Origin: SLRI01 sp036796215 | GTDB taxonomy: Bacteria; Pseudomonadota; Alphaproteobacteria; Geminicoccales; Geminicoccaceae | NCBI GenBank assembly: GCA_036796215.1 | Contig: DAIRDJ010000004.1 | Span: 1-64,000, forward strand | Length of the DNA: 64,000 bases | Direction: 5' to 3' | In this document: in pieces, positions 17,509-25,546 of the stretch | Layout of the letters: the number at the start of each line of letters is the position of its first letter | Position numbering within the stretch: the stretch's first letter is position 1 | Program-made: the position numbers and the translations under genes | Notes under the pieces: model-generated | Database searches by the model: none | What the model was told of the DNA's origin: nothing | Seen by the model: only the letters and a program-made list of their open reading frames with translations

Positions 17509-18154
17509 TCATCCGCCCGCCGCCACCCTTGGGCGCGGCCGCATCGACGGTCAGCGCCTGTTCGACCTGACCCTCACCATCCCGATCCTGATTCTAATCG
17601 CACCCGTGCTTCTGCTTGCCGCCATCGCGGTCGGGCTGACCAGTCGCGGGCCCGTGCTGTTTCGCCAGATCCGCGTTGGCCGGGGCGAACAGCCGTTCTG
17701 GATGCTCAAGTTCCGCACGATGTACGTCGATGCCGACCATCGCTTGCAGGAAGAGATGAATCGCCGCGAGCTGATGGGTGAGGCGGTCGCCGAGAACGGT
17801 CTTTACAAGCCCGCACTCGATCCGCGGATCACCCCGGTCGGTCAGGTTCTGCGCAAGAGCAGCATCGACGAGCTGCCCCAGCTCTTCAATGTTCTGAAGG
17901 GCGAGATGTCGCTGGTTGGTCCACGTCCCGCCTTGCCATTCGAGGTCGAGCTGTTCACGCCCGAGGAGCGGCGCCGCCACGACTGCCGCCCCGGGATCAC
18001 CGGCGTTTGGCAGGTCTGCGGCCGCAATCGCTTGTCCATGCGCAAGATGCTCGCGCTCGATCTCGTCTACGTCAACTACCGCTCGTTCAAGCTCGATCTT
18101 TGGGTGCTCCTGAAGACCCCGAAGGCCGTTCTGTTCGAGCGGGCGACGCGCTGA
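17501..18154 (+). CDS. Undecaprenyl-phosphate phosphoglycosyl transferase (bacterial sugar transferase)
   Basis: The 217-residue membrane enzyme starts lipid-linked glycan synthesis by moving a sugar-1-phosphate onto undecaprenyl phosphate. It has one re-entrant hydrophobic segment (residues 26 to 48), GPVLFRQIRVGRGEQPFWMLKFRTM (50 to 74), the catalytic SSIDELPQLFNVLKGEMSLVGPRPA (around 122 to 146) and PGITGVWQVCGR. It is the short monotopic form without the WbaP/WcaJ N-terminal membrane domain. It overlaps the FemAB-like gene by eight bases. Which sugar it attaches cannot be told. Confidence 0.92.
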   Translation: MVDHPPAATLGRGRIDGQRLFDLTLTIPILILIAPVLLLAAIAVGLTSRGPVLFRQIRVGRGEQPFWMLKFRTMYVDADHRLQEEMNRRELMGEAVAENGLYKPALDPRITPVGQVLRKSSIDELPQLFNVLKGEMSLVGPRPALPFEVELFTPEERRRHDCRPGITGVWQVCGRNRLSMRKMLALDLVYVNYRSFKLDLWVLLKTPKAVLFERATR

Positions 18155-18164
18155 GCGTACGCCG

Positions 18165-19115
18165 GTGACGACACTCCTGATCGCCACCACGGGCGGCCAC
18201 CTGGCACAGCTGGTGGAACTTGCCGGACGACTGCCCGGCATCGGCCCCGAGCGGCTCTGGGTGACGTTCGATACGCCGCAGAGCCGCTCGCTCTTGGCCG
18301 GCCAGGCGGTGCGTTTCATCCCGTTCATCCACGAGCGTGACGTGTTGGGCGTCGCCCGCGGGACCGCGATCTGCCGGCAGCTGTTCAAGGAGTTGCCCAT
18401 CGAGGCCGTCGTCAGCACCGGCTCGGCTATCGCTTTGGCCTTTCTTCCCTATGCGGCGCTGCGTGGGGTTCCGGCCCACTACATCGAAAGCTCGGCCAGG
18501 GTAGGGGCGCCCTCTCTCACCGGTCGCCTGCTCGCCGGCATGCCCGGCATCCGGCTCTATCGGCAGTACCCGCACGCCGCGACCGGCCGCTGGGTCTATG
18601 GCGGCTCGGTTTTCGATGTGTTCGCCGTCGCCCCCGGTCTCGTCGAGGCCGCCCCGGTGCGCCGCGCAGTCGTTACCCTGGGCAGCGTCGAGCAGAGCTT
18701 TCGCCGACTGCTCGACCATCTGGTCCCACTCCTGCGCGCGGATGCCGAGGTGCTCTGGCAGACCGGACACACGCCGACCGACGGCCTCGGCATCGAGGCG
18801 CGCCCGTTCCTGCCGGCAAGCGAGCTCGCCGGTGCCATGGCCACGGCCGACGTCGTCGTGGCTCACGCCGGTTGCGGCTCCGCTCTTGGAGCGCTCAATG
18901 CCGGCAAGCTGCCGATCCTCGTCCCCCGCGATGCCGCTCGAGGCGAGCTTGTGGATGGCCATCAGATCGAGCTCGCGCGCTGGCTCGCCGGGCGCGGCCT
19001 CGCCTTGCACCGGTCGCCCGAGAGCCTGACCTTGGCCGACCTCGAGCACGCGGCTGCAGTGCGGGTGCGGCGCACGGTCGAACCGCCACCCTTTGCCTTG
19101 GCGAGTGCAGCATGA
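18165..19115 (+). CDS. Fused Alg14-Alg13-like glycosyltransferase (PssD-PssE type)
   Basis: The 316-residue protein joins two domains that are often separate subunits. Residues 1 to about 155 match Alg14/PssD (LLIATTGGHLAQLVELAGRL, VVSTGSAIALAFLPYAAL, PAHYIESSARV). Residues about 165 to 300 match Alg13/PssE or the GT28 C-terminal domain (RRAVVTLGSVEQSF, then ADVVVAHAGCGSALGALNAGKLPILVPR, GHQIELARWL). This should be the second step, adding a sugar to the lipid-linked first sugar on the cytoplasmic face. It begins with GTG at 18165, ten bases after the phosphoglycosyl transferase. It is the only obvious Leloir glycosyltransferase in the operon. Confidence 0.88.
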   Translation: MTTLLIATTGGHLAQLVELAGRLPGIGPERLWVTFDTPQSRSLLAGQAVRFIPFIHERDVLGVARGTAICRQLFKELPIEAVVSTGSAIALAFLPYAALRGVPAHYIESSARVGAPSLTGRLLAGMPGIRLYRQYPHAATGRWVYGGSVFDVFAVAPGLVEAAPVRRAVVTLGSVEQSFRRLLDHLVPLLRADAEVLWQTGHTPTDGLGIEARPFLPASELAGAMATADVVVAHAGCGSALGALNAGKLPILVPRDAARGELVDGHQIELARWLAGRGLALHRSPESLTLADLEHAAAVRVRRTVEPPPFALASAA

Positions 19116-20218
19116 CTGCCGTTGCATCTATCCGACTGCGTGATGGACTGTTTGGTGCCGATCCGGATGACACTGCGCTCATGGCGCTGCGCCCCGATGA
19201 TCCGCGCTACGCCGCCTTTGCCGAGCGGCACGCTTTTGCTGGCTTGTTCACCTCACCGCCCTGGCTGCGGGCGCTCGAGGTCGCCTATGGCTTCACCGTT
19301 GAGATCGCCACCCTTTGCCGCGCCGGTGCGATCGTGGCCGCCATTCCTCATTGTCGTCTCGATGATCTGCGTGGCCCGCGGGTCGTTGCACCCCCGTTCT
19401 CCGACTACGGCGATCCCCTGGTCGAAAGTCCAATCGATCTCTCGCTGCTGCTCGAGCATCTCGCGGCCTTCGGCTGCGGTCTGCGCCTGCGCACGCTGCG
19501 CAACCCGCTGCCTGCGCAACATGCCACGCTACAGACCACCGGTGAGGCGTTCTGGCACGGTATCGACCTGGATCGCCCGCTCGAGACGATTTGGGCCGGG
19601 CTCGATGCCTCTGCCCGGCAGAACTGCCGCAAGGCGGAGCGCGGCGGTGTGACCGTGCGGATCGGCTGCAGCGAGGCGGATCTGGACCTGTTCCACCGCA
19701 TGCACGTGCATGTGCGCAAGACCAAGTACCGGATGCTGGCCCAGCCCGTCGGCCTCTTTACCGCGATTCAGAGCACGTTCACCGTACCGCCCGGGAGCAG
19801 CGACGACGTCGCGGTGGTGATCGCCGAAGTGGATGGCGAGCCGATCGCCGGGATCATGCTGATGCTCTGGCAGGGAACCGCCTATTACAAATTCAATGCA
19901 TCATTCGATACCCGACTACGGCCCAACGACCTCCTCGCATGGCACGCGATCCGTTACGCCAAAGAACGCGACTGTCGTGCGTTCGACTTCGGCATTTCCG
20001 ATACCGACCAGCCCGGTCTCGTTCGCTACAAGCGCAAATTCGCGACCGAGGAGAAGCTGATGCGGCAGCTGATGCTGCCGTCGCCACGAGCCACCGCACC
20101 GCATGAGCAAATGGCTGGCCGGACCCTCGGCCGGCTGACCGAGCTCCTGACCCGTCCCGAAGTACCCGATGCCGTCACAAGGGAGGCTGGCGATGCCCTC
20201 TACCGCTATTTCGCCTGA
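19112..20218 (+). CDS. FemAB-like acyl/aminoacyltransferase (GNAT fold), second copy
   Basis: The 368-residue protein is of the same class as the gene at 16303 but clearly divergent from it. The opening motif is FAERHAFAGLFTSPPWLRALEVAYGF (about residues 34 to 59). The central DASARQNCRKAERGGVTVRIG matches the FemAB RRNxRKAxK segment. The second GNAT half has AGIMLMLWQGTAYYKFNASFD, LLAWHAIRYAKERDCRAFDFGISD and GLVRYKRKFATEE, matching FemAB-related proteins of exopolysaccharide loci. It overlaps the upstream gene by four bases (ATGA). Having two such enzymes suggests two modifications of the same glycan, or one acting as an accessory. Substrates are unknown. Confidence 0.8.
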   Translation: MTAVASIRLRDGLFGADPDDTALMALRPDDPRYAAFAERHAFAGLFTSPPWLRALEVAYGFTVEIATLCRAGAIVAAIPHCRLDDLRGPRVVAPPFSDYGDPLVESPIDLSLLLEHLAAFGCGLRLRTLRNPLPAQHATLQTTGEAFWHGIDLDRPLETIWAGLDASARQNCRKAERGGVTVRIGCSEADLDLFHRMHVHVRKTKYRMLAQPVGLFTAIQSTFTVPPGSSDDVAVVIAEVDGEPIAGIMLMLWQGTAYYKFNASFDTRLRPNDLLAWHAIRYAKERDCRAFDFGISDTDQPGLVRYKRKFATEEKLMRQLMLPSPRATAPHEQMAGRTLGRLTELLTRPEVPDAVTREAGDALYRYFA

Positions 20219-21503
20219 GCCCCGGCGGCCGGTCCGCCAGCGCCGCGGCGGTCCGATCGCTGCGGTGCTCGTTGCCGTCGGGCTGACAGGTGCGTCCGTT
20301 GGACCGGCCTTCGCCGCCGCCTGGCCCGCCGAGCTCGGCCCGGTGCTTTCCTGGACGCCGCCCGTTGGCGCTGCCAATCCCGGACAGTGCACCCGGGTAG
20401 TGGACCGCGGCCGTGATCCAGCGGCCAGTATTCAGGCTGCGGTCGACGAGGCCGGACCCGGCGACATGGTTTGCGTTCGCTCGACGAACCACCGCGACGA
20501 AGTCGTCGAGATCGGGCGCTCGGGTGCACCCGGCAGGCCGATCGAGCTCCATGCGCTCGCCGACGTGGTGACCGGCGGCTTCATCGTCGAGGCCGATGAC
20601 GTCATCGTCCGCGGCTTCACCGTCCAGACCGGCGCCGCCACGGATGCGGAAGACTGGCGCGCCGGCTTCGAGCTCCGGGGGCGGCGCCTCGGCATCATCG
20701 ACAACACGGTCACGGACCCGGCAGGCTACGGCATCCACTGCAGCCTGGGGGCGCCGCACTGCACCGACACGGCGATCATCGGCAACACGATCAGCGGTGC
20801 CGACGGCAACGGCATCAACGCCATCGGGTATGACCTCCTGGTCGAGGGCAACGACGTCTCGGGCTCGATCAGGCGCTTAGCCAACGATGCCGACGGCATC
20901 CGCTTCTTCGGTGAGCGCCTGCTGCTCCGCGACAACATCGTCCACCGCATCTTCGACCGCGGCTACAAGGGCGAAGGGCCGCACACCGACTGTTTCCAGA
21001 ATTTCGATTCCGGCCGGCCCTCGACCCGCGACGTGGTGATCGAGGACAATGTCTGCTTCGACGTCGACCACCAGTGTCTGATCGCCGAGACACCGGTCCG
21101 GCGCGAGGGCGCCAACCTCATCTTTCGACGCAACATCTGCGCGAACAACGGCAGCCAGGGTGTGATGGTTCGCGAGTTCGACAATTTGCTGGTCGAAGAG
21201 AACATTTTTTTATCAACCATCCATTTCAACGCCGTGGTGCTGCGGCAGGAGGTCACCAACGCCACCATTCGCTGCAACCTCGTGGTCGGCCGGCCGGCCG
21301 TGCACGAGATCGACCAGAGCTCGCGGCAGGGGCTGCGCGTAACGGGCAACCAGCGCGCCGAAAGCCCGGCCGCCGCACCCGCCGCGCGCGCGGCCCTCGC
21401 CAAGGGCGGCTGCAACGTGCCGCCGCTCTTCCCCTGGCTCAAAAAAAGTGTCCTGCTACCCGACGACACGCTCGTGGACGCTGGCCGAGAGCTTCGCCTA
21501 TGA
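20193..21503 (+). CDS. Secreted right-handed beta-helix (pectate-lyase-fold) protein
   Basis: The 436-residue exported protein has a twin-basic N-terminus (RRPVRQRRGG), a hydrophobic stretch at about 28 to 40 and an AFAAA cleavage region. From about residue 75 it has repeating beta-helix coils: DPAASIQAAVDEAGPGDMVCVR, then strings such as RLGIIDNTVTDPAGYGIHC, TAIIGNTISGADGNGINAIG, VVIEDNVCFDVDHQC and LIFRRNICANNGSQGVMV. This fold serves polysaccharide lyases, epimerases such as AlgG, and hydrolases. I chose the ATG at 20193 because GGAGG lies six bases before it; it overlaps the previous gene by 26 bp. In the operon it may cut or epimerise the polymer in the periplasm. No catalytic triad could be assigned. 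Confidence 0.8.
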   Translation: MPSTAISPEPRRPVRQRRGGPIAAVLVAVGLTGASVGPAFAAAWPAELGPVLSWTPPVGAANPGQCTRVVDRGRDPAASIQAAVDEAGPGDMVCVRSTNHRDEVVEIGRSGAPGRPIELHALADVVTGGFIVEADDVIVRGFTVQTGAATDAEDWRAGFELRGRRLGIIDNTVTDPAGYGIHCSLGAPHCTDTAIIGNTISGADGNGINAIGYDLLVEGNDVSGSIRRLANDADGIRFFGERLLLRDNIVHRIFDRGYKGEGPHTDCFQNFDSGRPSTRDVVIEDNVCFDVDHQCLIAETPVRREGANLIFRRNICANNGSQGVMVREFDNLLVEENIFLSTIHFNAVVLRQEVTNATIRCNLVVGRPAVHEIDQSSRQGLRVTGNQRAESPAAAPAARAALAKGGCNVPPLFPWLKKSVLLPDDTLVDAGRELRL

Positions 21504-22234
21504 TCGAGATCTATCGTCTACCGTTCTGGCCGGCAGTGCGCTTGGTCTATCGCTCCGGGCGCGTATCGCTCCAACTCCTGGTCGACCGGGCGCTGGACGT
21601 GCGAACGACCCTGCTGCGCAACGAACTCAGCATGGGTCACGATCGACCGCCGGACTTCGATCATGGGCCGGTCGGTTGGATCAGGCTGTTGCGCATCTTC
21701 CGTCATCTAGCCCCGAACCGGGCGGACGTGCTCTATGACGTCGGCTCGGGCAACGGCCGAGCGGTCGTGGTCGCCGGCCAGTTCCCGTTCGGCAAGATCG
21801 TTGGCGTCGAGATTTCGCCCGACATGCACGCACAGGCCAAGGCAAACCTCGCGAGCTGCCGGCTGAGGCCCAAAGCAGCAGTCGAGCTCTTGCATGGTGA
21901 TGCTCTCGCGCAGCCGATCCCCGACGACACGTCGGTCGTCTATTTCTACAACTCGTTCACCGGGCCGGTTTTTGATCGTTTCGTCGATCATCTTCTCGAC
22001 GATCTCGATCAAAACCCGAGACCGCTGCGGTTCGTCTATACCAACCCCATCGAGCACCCTAAGCTGGAAGCCGACGAGCGCTTTCGGCTCGTCCACCGTA
22101 TTCGCGGCTGGCGCCCGACGGCGAACTGGTCGCGGATGCTGAGCACGCATTTCTATGAAATCCTGCCATCGGATGCCGCCGCTCGTGCCCTGGCTCGCGG
22201 AGAGCGTGATGCTGGCCAGCGAACTGCACAGTGA
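21500..22234 (+). CDS. SAM-dependent methyltransferase-like protein, tandem copy A
   Basis: The 244-residue soluble protein is a class I methyltransferase. An N-terminal region (IYRLPFWPAVRLVYRSGR, DHGPVGWIRLLRIFRHL) leads to motif I VLYDVGSGNGRAVVVAG at about residues 76 to 92. Motif II is IVGVEISPDMHAQAKANL, followed by LLHGDALAQPIPDDTSVVYFYNSF. The methyl acceptor is unknown; within this operon a sugar or lipid-linked intermediate is likely. It overlaps the beta-helix gene by four bases and is followed 21 bp later by a close paralogue. Confidence 0.85.
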   Translation: MIEIYRLPFWPAVRLVYRSGRVSLQLLVDRALDVRTTLLRNELSMGHDRPPDFDHGPVGWIRLLRIFRHLAPNRADVLYDVGSGNGRAVVVAGQFPFGKIVGVEISPDMHAQAKANLASCRLRPKAAVELLHGDALAQPIPDDTSVVYFYNSFTGPVFDRFVDHLLDDLDQNPRPLRFVYTNPIEHPKLEADERFRLVHRIRGWRPTANWSRMLSTHFYEILPSDAAARALARGERDAGQRTAQ

Positions 22235-22255
22235 TATGAACGGAGCGTCGCGACC

Positions 22256-22963
22256 ATGATAGACATTCATCGCCTGCCGTTCTGGCCGGCCCTCCGGCTG
22301 CCCTATCGCTTCGCCCGCTCGTCGCTGCAGATCGCCGTCGACAAGTCTTTGGGTGTGCAGACCACGTTGCTGGATAACGAGCTCCATGTCGGCCTCGACC
22401 GCCCAGCGACATTCAAGCACGGCCCGGTCGGCTGGACCACGCTCTGGCGAATCTTCCGCCGCCTCGGCCCGGCGCCGGAAGACGTGCTCTATGAGGTCGG
22501 CTGCGGCAACGGCCGGCCACTGATCGTGGCGCGACAGTTCCCTTTCAAGCGACTGGTCGGCATCGAGCTGTCCGCCCGCATGCATGAGCAGGCCGTCGCC
22601 AACCTTGCCAGCTGCCGGTTGGGGCCCAAGAGCCCGGTCGAGCTGATCAATGGCGACGCCCTCGCTCAGCCGATCCCCGAAGGCACCTCGATTGTGTTCT
22701 TCTCGAGCCCCTTTCAGGGCGAGCTTTTTGATCGCTTCATCGCCAATCTGCTCGACGATCTCGATAGCCACCCGCGCCGCTTGCGCTTCGTCTACTATAA
22801 CCCGCGCGAGCACGCCAAGCTCGAGGCATCGGGTCGTTTTCGCCTCGACCATCGCTTTCGCGGACTGCGACCGAGCCGCGAGTGGTCGCGAATGCTGACC
22901 ACGCACTTCTACGAGGTTCTACCATCCGACGCCGGGCGGCCATCGTCGGCGGATCGCAAGTAG
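22256..22963 (+). CDS. SAM-dependent methyltransferase-like protein, tandem copy B
   Basis: This 235-residue paralogue of the preceding gene is alignable end to end. Both start MI(E/D)I(Y/H)RLPFWPA and share the GPVGW block, the VLYEVGCGNGRPLIVARQFPF loop, NLASCRL and DALAQPIP. Both end WSRML(S/T)THFYE(I/V)LPSDA. Key positions differ (GSGNG versus GCGNG, YFYNSF versus FFSSPF), which suggests different acceptors after duplication. It probably methylates another position of the same glycan; that is inferred from context only. Confidence 0.85.
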   Translation: MIDIHRLPFWPALRLPYRFARSSLQIAVDKSLGVQTTLLDNELHVGLDRPATFKHGPVGWTTLWRIFRRLGPAPEDVLYEVGCGNGRPLIVARQFPFKRLVGIELSARMHEQAVANLASCRLGPKSPVELINGDALAQPIPEGTSIVFFSSPFQGELFDRFIANLLDDLDSHPRRLRFVYYNPREHAKLEASGRFRLDHRFRGLRPSREWSRMLTTHFYEVLPSDAGRPSSADRK

Positions 22964-22980
22964 CGTGAAGGAGACAGGTG

Positions 22981-23850
22981 ATGTCCTCGACCAGCGCGGA
23001 GTTGCGCCGACCCAAGGGCAGTGACGCGAGCGTGGCGGCTCGCGTCGCGATCGACCAAAAGGGCACCCGCCTGCCGATGCGCTCGAGCCGACTGGCGAAC
23101 GAGGCCGGTGGGCTGGCGGTGGCGACCTCGCCGCTCGAGCCCACCGCGATGCCCGCGGCAATACCGGGCCCTCCCGACGAGGGGCACCCTGTCGCGAACC
23201 GCGCCATGCAGCCGACCGACCGACGGCTGCCGCACGGTGCCGCTTCGGCGCCGGCTGCAGCCGTCCCCGAAGCGACAGCCCCTGGCCGCCGCACCGCTGG
23301 GGTCGGCCGAATTCTGCTCTCGCTGGCGCTCCTCTTCTTGCTGCCGGTGCTGCTCGCCGCGACAGCCGGCTATCTAGCCGCCACTTATCTCGAGGAAGTC
23401 CGTGCCGGCCGCAGCGAGATCATGTTTCACCTGCCGGACCTCGCCGGCGACGCTGCCGGACGCTTCCTCGCCACCCAGCCCGTGGTGGTCCGCAGCTACC
23501 CGGTGGTCGAGCCCGCCGCCCGGGCCGAGGCGATGCCGGTCAACGACATTCTCGGCAATCTCGACGTCACCATGGTGGAGAGCAGCGCCCTGATGCGCAT
23601 CGAGTACCAGGACACCGACAGCGAGCGGATTCTGCGCGTGCTCGAGGCCGTCACCGTTGGCTATCTCGGCCTGTTGCGCGACATCGCGATGATCGAGGGG
23701 GCGAGCCATCGGATCCTGAGCGCCCCCTATCTGCTAGAGGAACCGGTCGGACCGAAGCCCATCCAGGCTGCCGCCATCGCCGCCGTGGTCGGGCTCGCCG
23801 TAGCCTTTGCCGGCCTCGTTATCCTCGCCCAACTGCGTCGTCCGGCCTGA
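22981..23850 (+). CDS. Reduced Wzz-like membrane protein (chain-length determinant-like)
   Basis: The 289-residue protein has a long disordered Ala/Pro-rich cytoplasmic N-terminus (about 105 residues), one membrane span (ILLSLALLFLLPVLLAATAGYL), a periplasmic domain of only about 130 residues, and a second span near the C-terminus (IAAVVGLAVAFAGLVIL). The two-span layout with the second span at the very end is that of Wzz/PCP co-polymerases. The periplasmic part is shorter than in Wzz (usually over 200 residues) and there is no attached kinase. The ATG at 22981 follows AAGGAGA. It likely assists polymer length control with the Wzy-like protein encoded two genes downstream. The assignment rests on topology and context rather than clear sequence motifs. 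Confidence 0.55.
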   Translation: MSSTSAELRRPKGSDASVAARVAIDQKGTRLPMRSSRLANEAGGLAVATSPLEPTAMPAAIPGPPDEGHPVANRAMQPTDRRLPHGAASAPAAAVPEATAPGRRTAGVGRILLSLALLFLLPVLLAATAGYLAATYLEEVRAGRSEIMFHLPDLAGDAAGRFLATQPVVVRSYPVVEPAARAEAMPVNDILGNLDVTMVESSALMRIEYQDTDSERILRVLEAVTVGYLGLLRDIAMIEGASHRILSAPYLLEEPVGPKPIQAAAIAAVVGLAVAFAGLVILAQLRRPA

Positions 23851-23863
23851 CGCCGGTGCGTGG

Positions 23864-25546
23864 ATGGACTCGATGACGACGTCGGTGGGCAAGGTGGCCG
23901 ATGCGACCGCGGCCGAGTCGGCAGGGGCGCGACACCGCGCCGATGTGAGCGAGCTCGCCGGCCACTCGCGGACCGTCCTCGTCTGGACAGTCGCCAGCCG
24001 GGCCGCGGGTTTCTTGCGCGCCGCGCTTCTCGCCGCCGTCCTCGGCCCGACCTTCTTCGGCAATCTCGTGCAGACGAGCCTGGTCCTGCCCCACCTCGTC
24101 TGCCAGCTCCTGATGGCGTCGCTAGTCCCGGCGATCTTGACCCCGCACTTGGTGCGCCTGCTCGACGCCGGCGAGCGGGAGCAGGCGCACCGCCTGACCT
24201 GCAGCTTCTTCGGTCTTGCCTGCGCCTGCTTCGGCGTCGCCGCCCTGCTGACGGTGCTCGCCGCTCCGCTGATCCTGCCGGTCTTGACCGTCGCGGTCGA
24301 GGACCCGGCCATCCGCATGGCGCAGCACGATCTCGGCTGGTACCTCATTCTCTGCATCGCGCCGCAGATCCCGCTGTTCGGCGTCGTCTCGATCGGTATC
24401 GCGGTCCAGCAGGCGCAACGCCGGTTCGCGCTCGCGACTGCTGCCCCCGCCTTCGAAAGTCTCGGCTTCGGCCTGATCCTCGCCCTGAGCGCCTTGGTCT
24501 TCGGCATCGGTAGCGATATCGACGAGATCAGCCACGCCCAGGTCCTCTTCATCGGCATCGGTGCCACGCTCGCCGTCACCTGCCATGCCGCCGTGCAGTG
24601 GTGGGGGGCTTTTCGTCTCGGCGTGACGCTCCGGCCGCGGGGCGGCTGGTTCGCCCCGGAGCTCCGCGCGGTGCTGCGCATGGCGCTGCCGTCGAGTGGC
24701 AACGCCATCCTGGTCTCGCTCGGCTGGGTCGCGATGCTGGTCGTCGCCGGCGGCATCCCCGGCGGTGCGGTTGCCTTCCAGATCGCCTACAACCTCTTCA
24801 ACCTGCCGATAGCACTTTGCGCCCGGCCGATCGCAACGGCCCAGCTGCCGCTGATGGCGAGCCGCATCGCTGGAGGTAGCAGTGCTACCGCCCTCTTTCA
24901 CGATGCGCTGCGGTTGACCTTCTTCGTCGCTTTGCCGGCCGCCCTCGTCTTTCTCCTCATGGCCGACCAGCTGGCACTGCTGATCAGCGTCGGCGGCATG
25001 CGCACCGAGGCCGGCCTCGGCCTCGTTACGATAGCCATTGCGGGGCTCGGCCTCGCCCTGCTCGGCGAAGGCGTCATGGTGGTGTCGAGTTCCGCCGCCT
25101 ACGCCCGCCACGACGCCGCTTCGCCCTTTCGCGCGATGGCGCTGCAGACCGCGATCCTCGGCTGCGGCCTCGTGCCGATCGCACTGCTCACCGATGGCGC
25201 CGAGCGGCTCGGCGCCATCGGTCTCGTCTTCTCGGCTGCTACGCTGGTCGGCGGTCTCTACCTCTACCGTGCCCAGCTCGCAGCCGGCCGCCCGAAGGTC
25301 GACTGGTCGCTCGCCCGCGACCTCGGCTGCGCCATCGTCGCCGTCGGCGTCGGCGTCGCAATGGTCGACGTCTGGCCCGGCCCGGCGGGTATCGTTCCGG
25401 CGCTCGTCAGCTTGACCGTTGCAGCCCTGCTCTATCTCGCGATCCAATGGCTCGCGAGCTCGCGGGAGCTCGCCCTCGTGCTGCGAACCGTTCGCCCTTC
25501 TGGAGCTGTCGGCGGTACGGCCACGCATGGCGAGGTTCGCGGCTGA
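23864..25546 (+). CDS. MurJ/MviN-like lipid-linked glycan flippase
   Basis: This integral membrane protein of 560 residues from the ATG at 23864 has about fourteen hydrophobic segments. The N-terminal region (VLVWTVASRAAGFLRAALLAAVLGPTFFGNLVQTSLVLPHLVCQLLMASLVPAILTPHL in several pieces) follows the MurJ pattern, in which a conserved arginine precedes LxR and a later segment ends in P. It probably flips the undecaprenyl-linked repeat unit to the periplasm, replacing a classical Wzx. Use of a lipid-II-type flippase fits a repeat unit that carries amino acids or an acidic amino sugar, but that is speculation. It begins 14 bp after the Wzz-like gene. Confidence 0.8.
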   Translation: MDSMTTSVGKVADATAAESAGARHRADVSELAGHSRTVLVWTVASRAAGFLRAALLAAVLGPTFFGNLVQTSLVLPHLVCQLLMASLVPAILTPHLVRLLDAGEREQAHRLTCSFFGLACACFGVAALLTVLAAPLILPVLTVAVEDPAIRMAQHDLGWYLILCIAPQIPLFGVVSIGIAVQQAQRRFALATAAPAFESLGFGLILALSALVFGIGSDIDEISHAQVLFIGIGATLAVTCHAAVQWWGAFRLGVTLRPRGGWFAPELRAVLRMALPSSGNAILVSLGWVAMLVVAGGIPGGAVAFQIAYNLFNLPIALCARPIATAQLPLMASRIAGGSSATALFHDALRLTFFVALPAALVFLLMADQLALLISVGGMRTEAGLGLVTIAIAGLGLALLGEGVMVVSSSAAYARHDAASPFRAMALQTAILGCGLVPIALLTDGAERLGAIGLVFSAATLVGGLYLYRAQLAAGRPKVDWSLARDLGCAIVAVGVGVAMVDVWPGPAGIVPALVSLTVAALLYLAIQWLASSRELALVLRTVRPSGAVGGTATHGEVRG

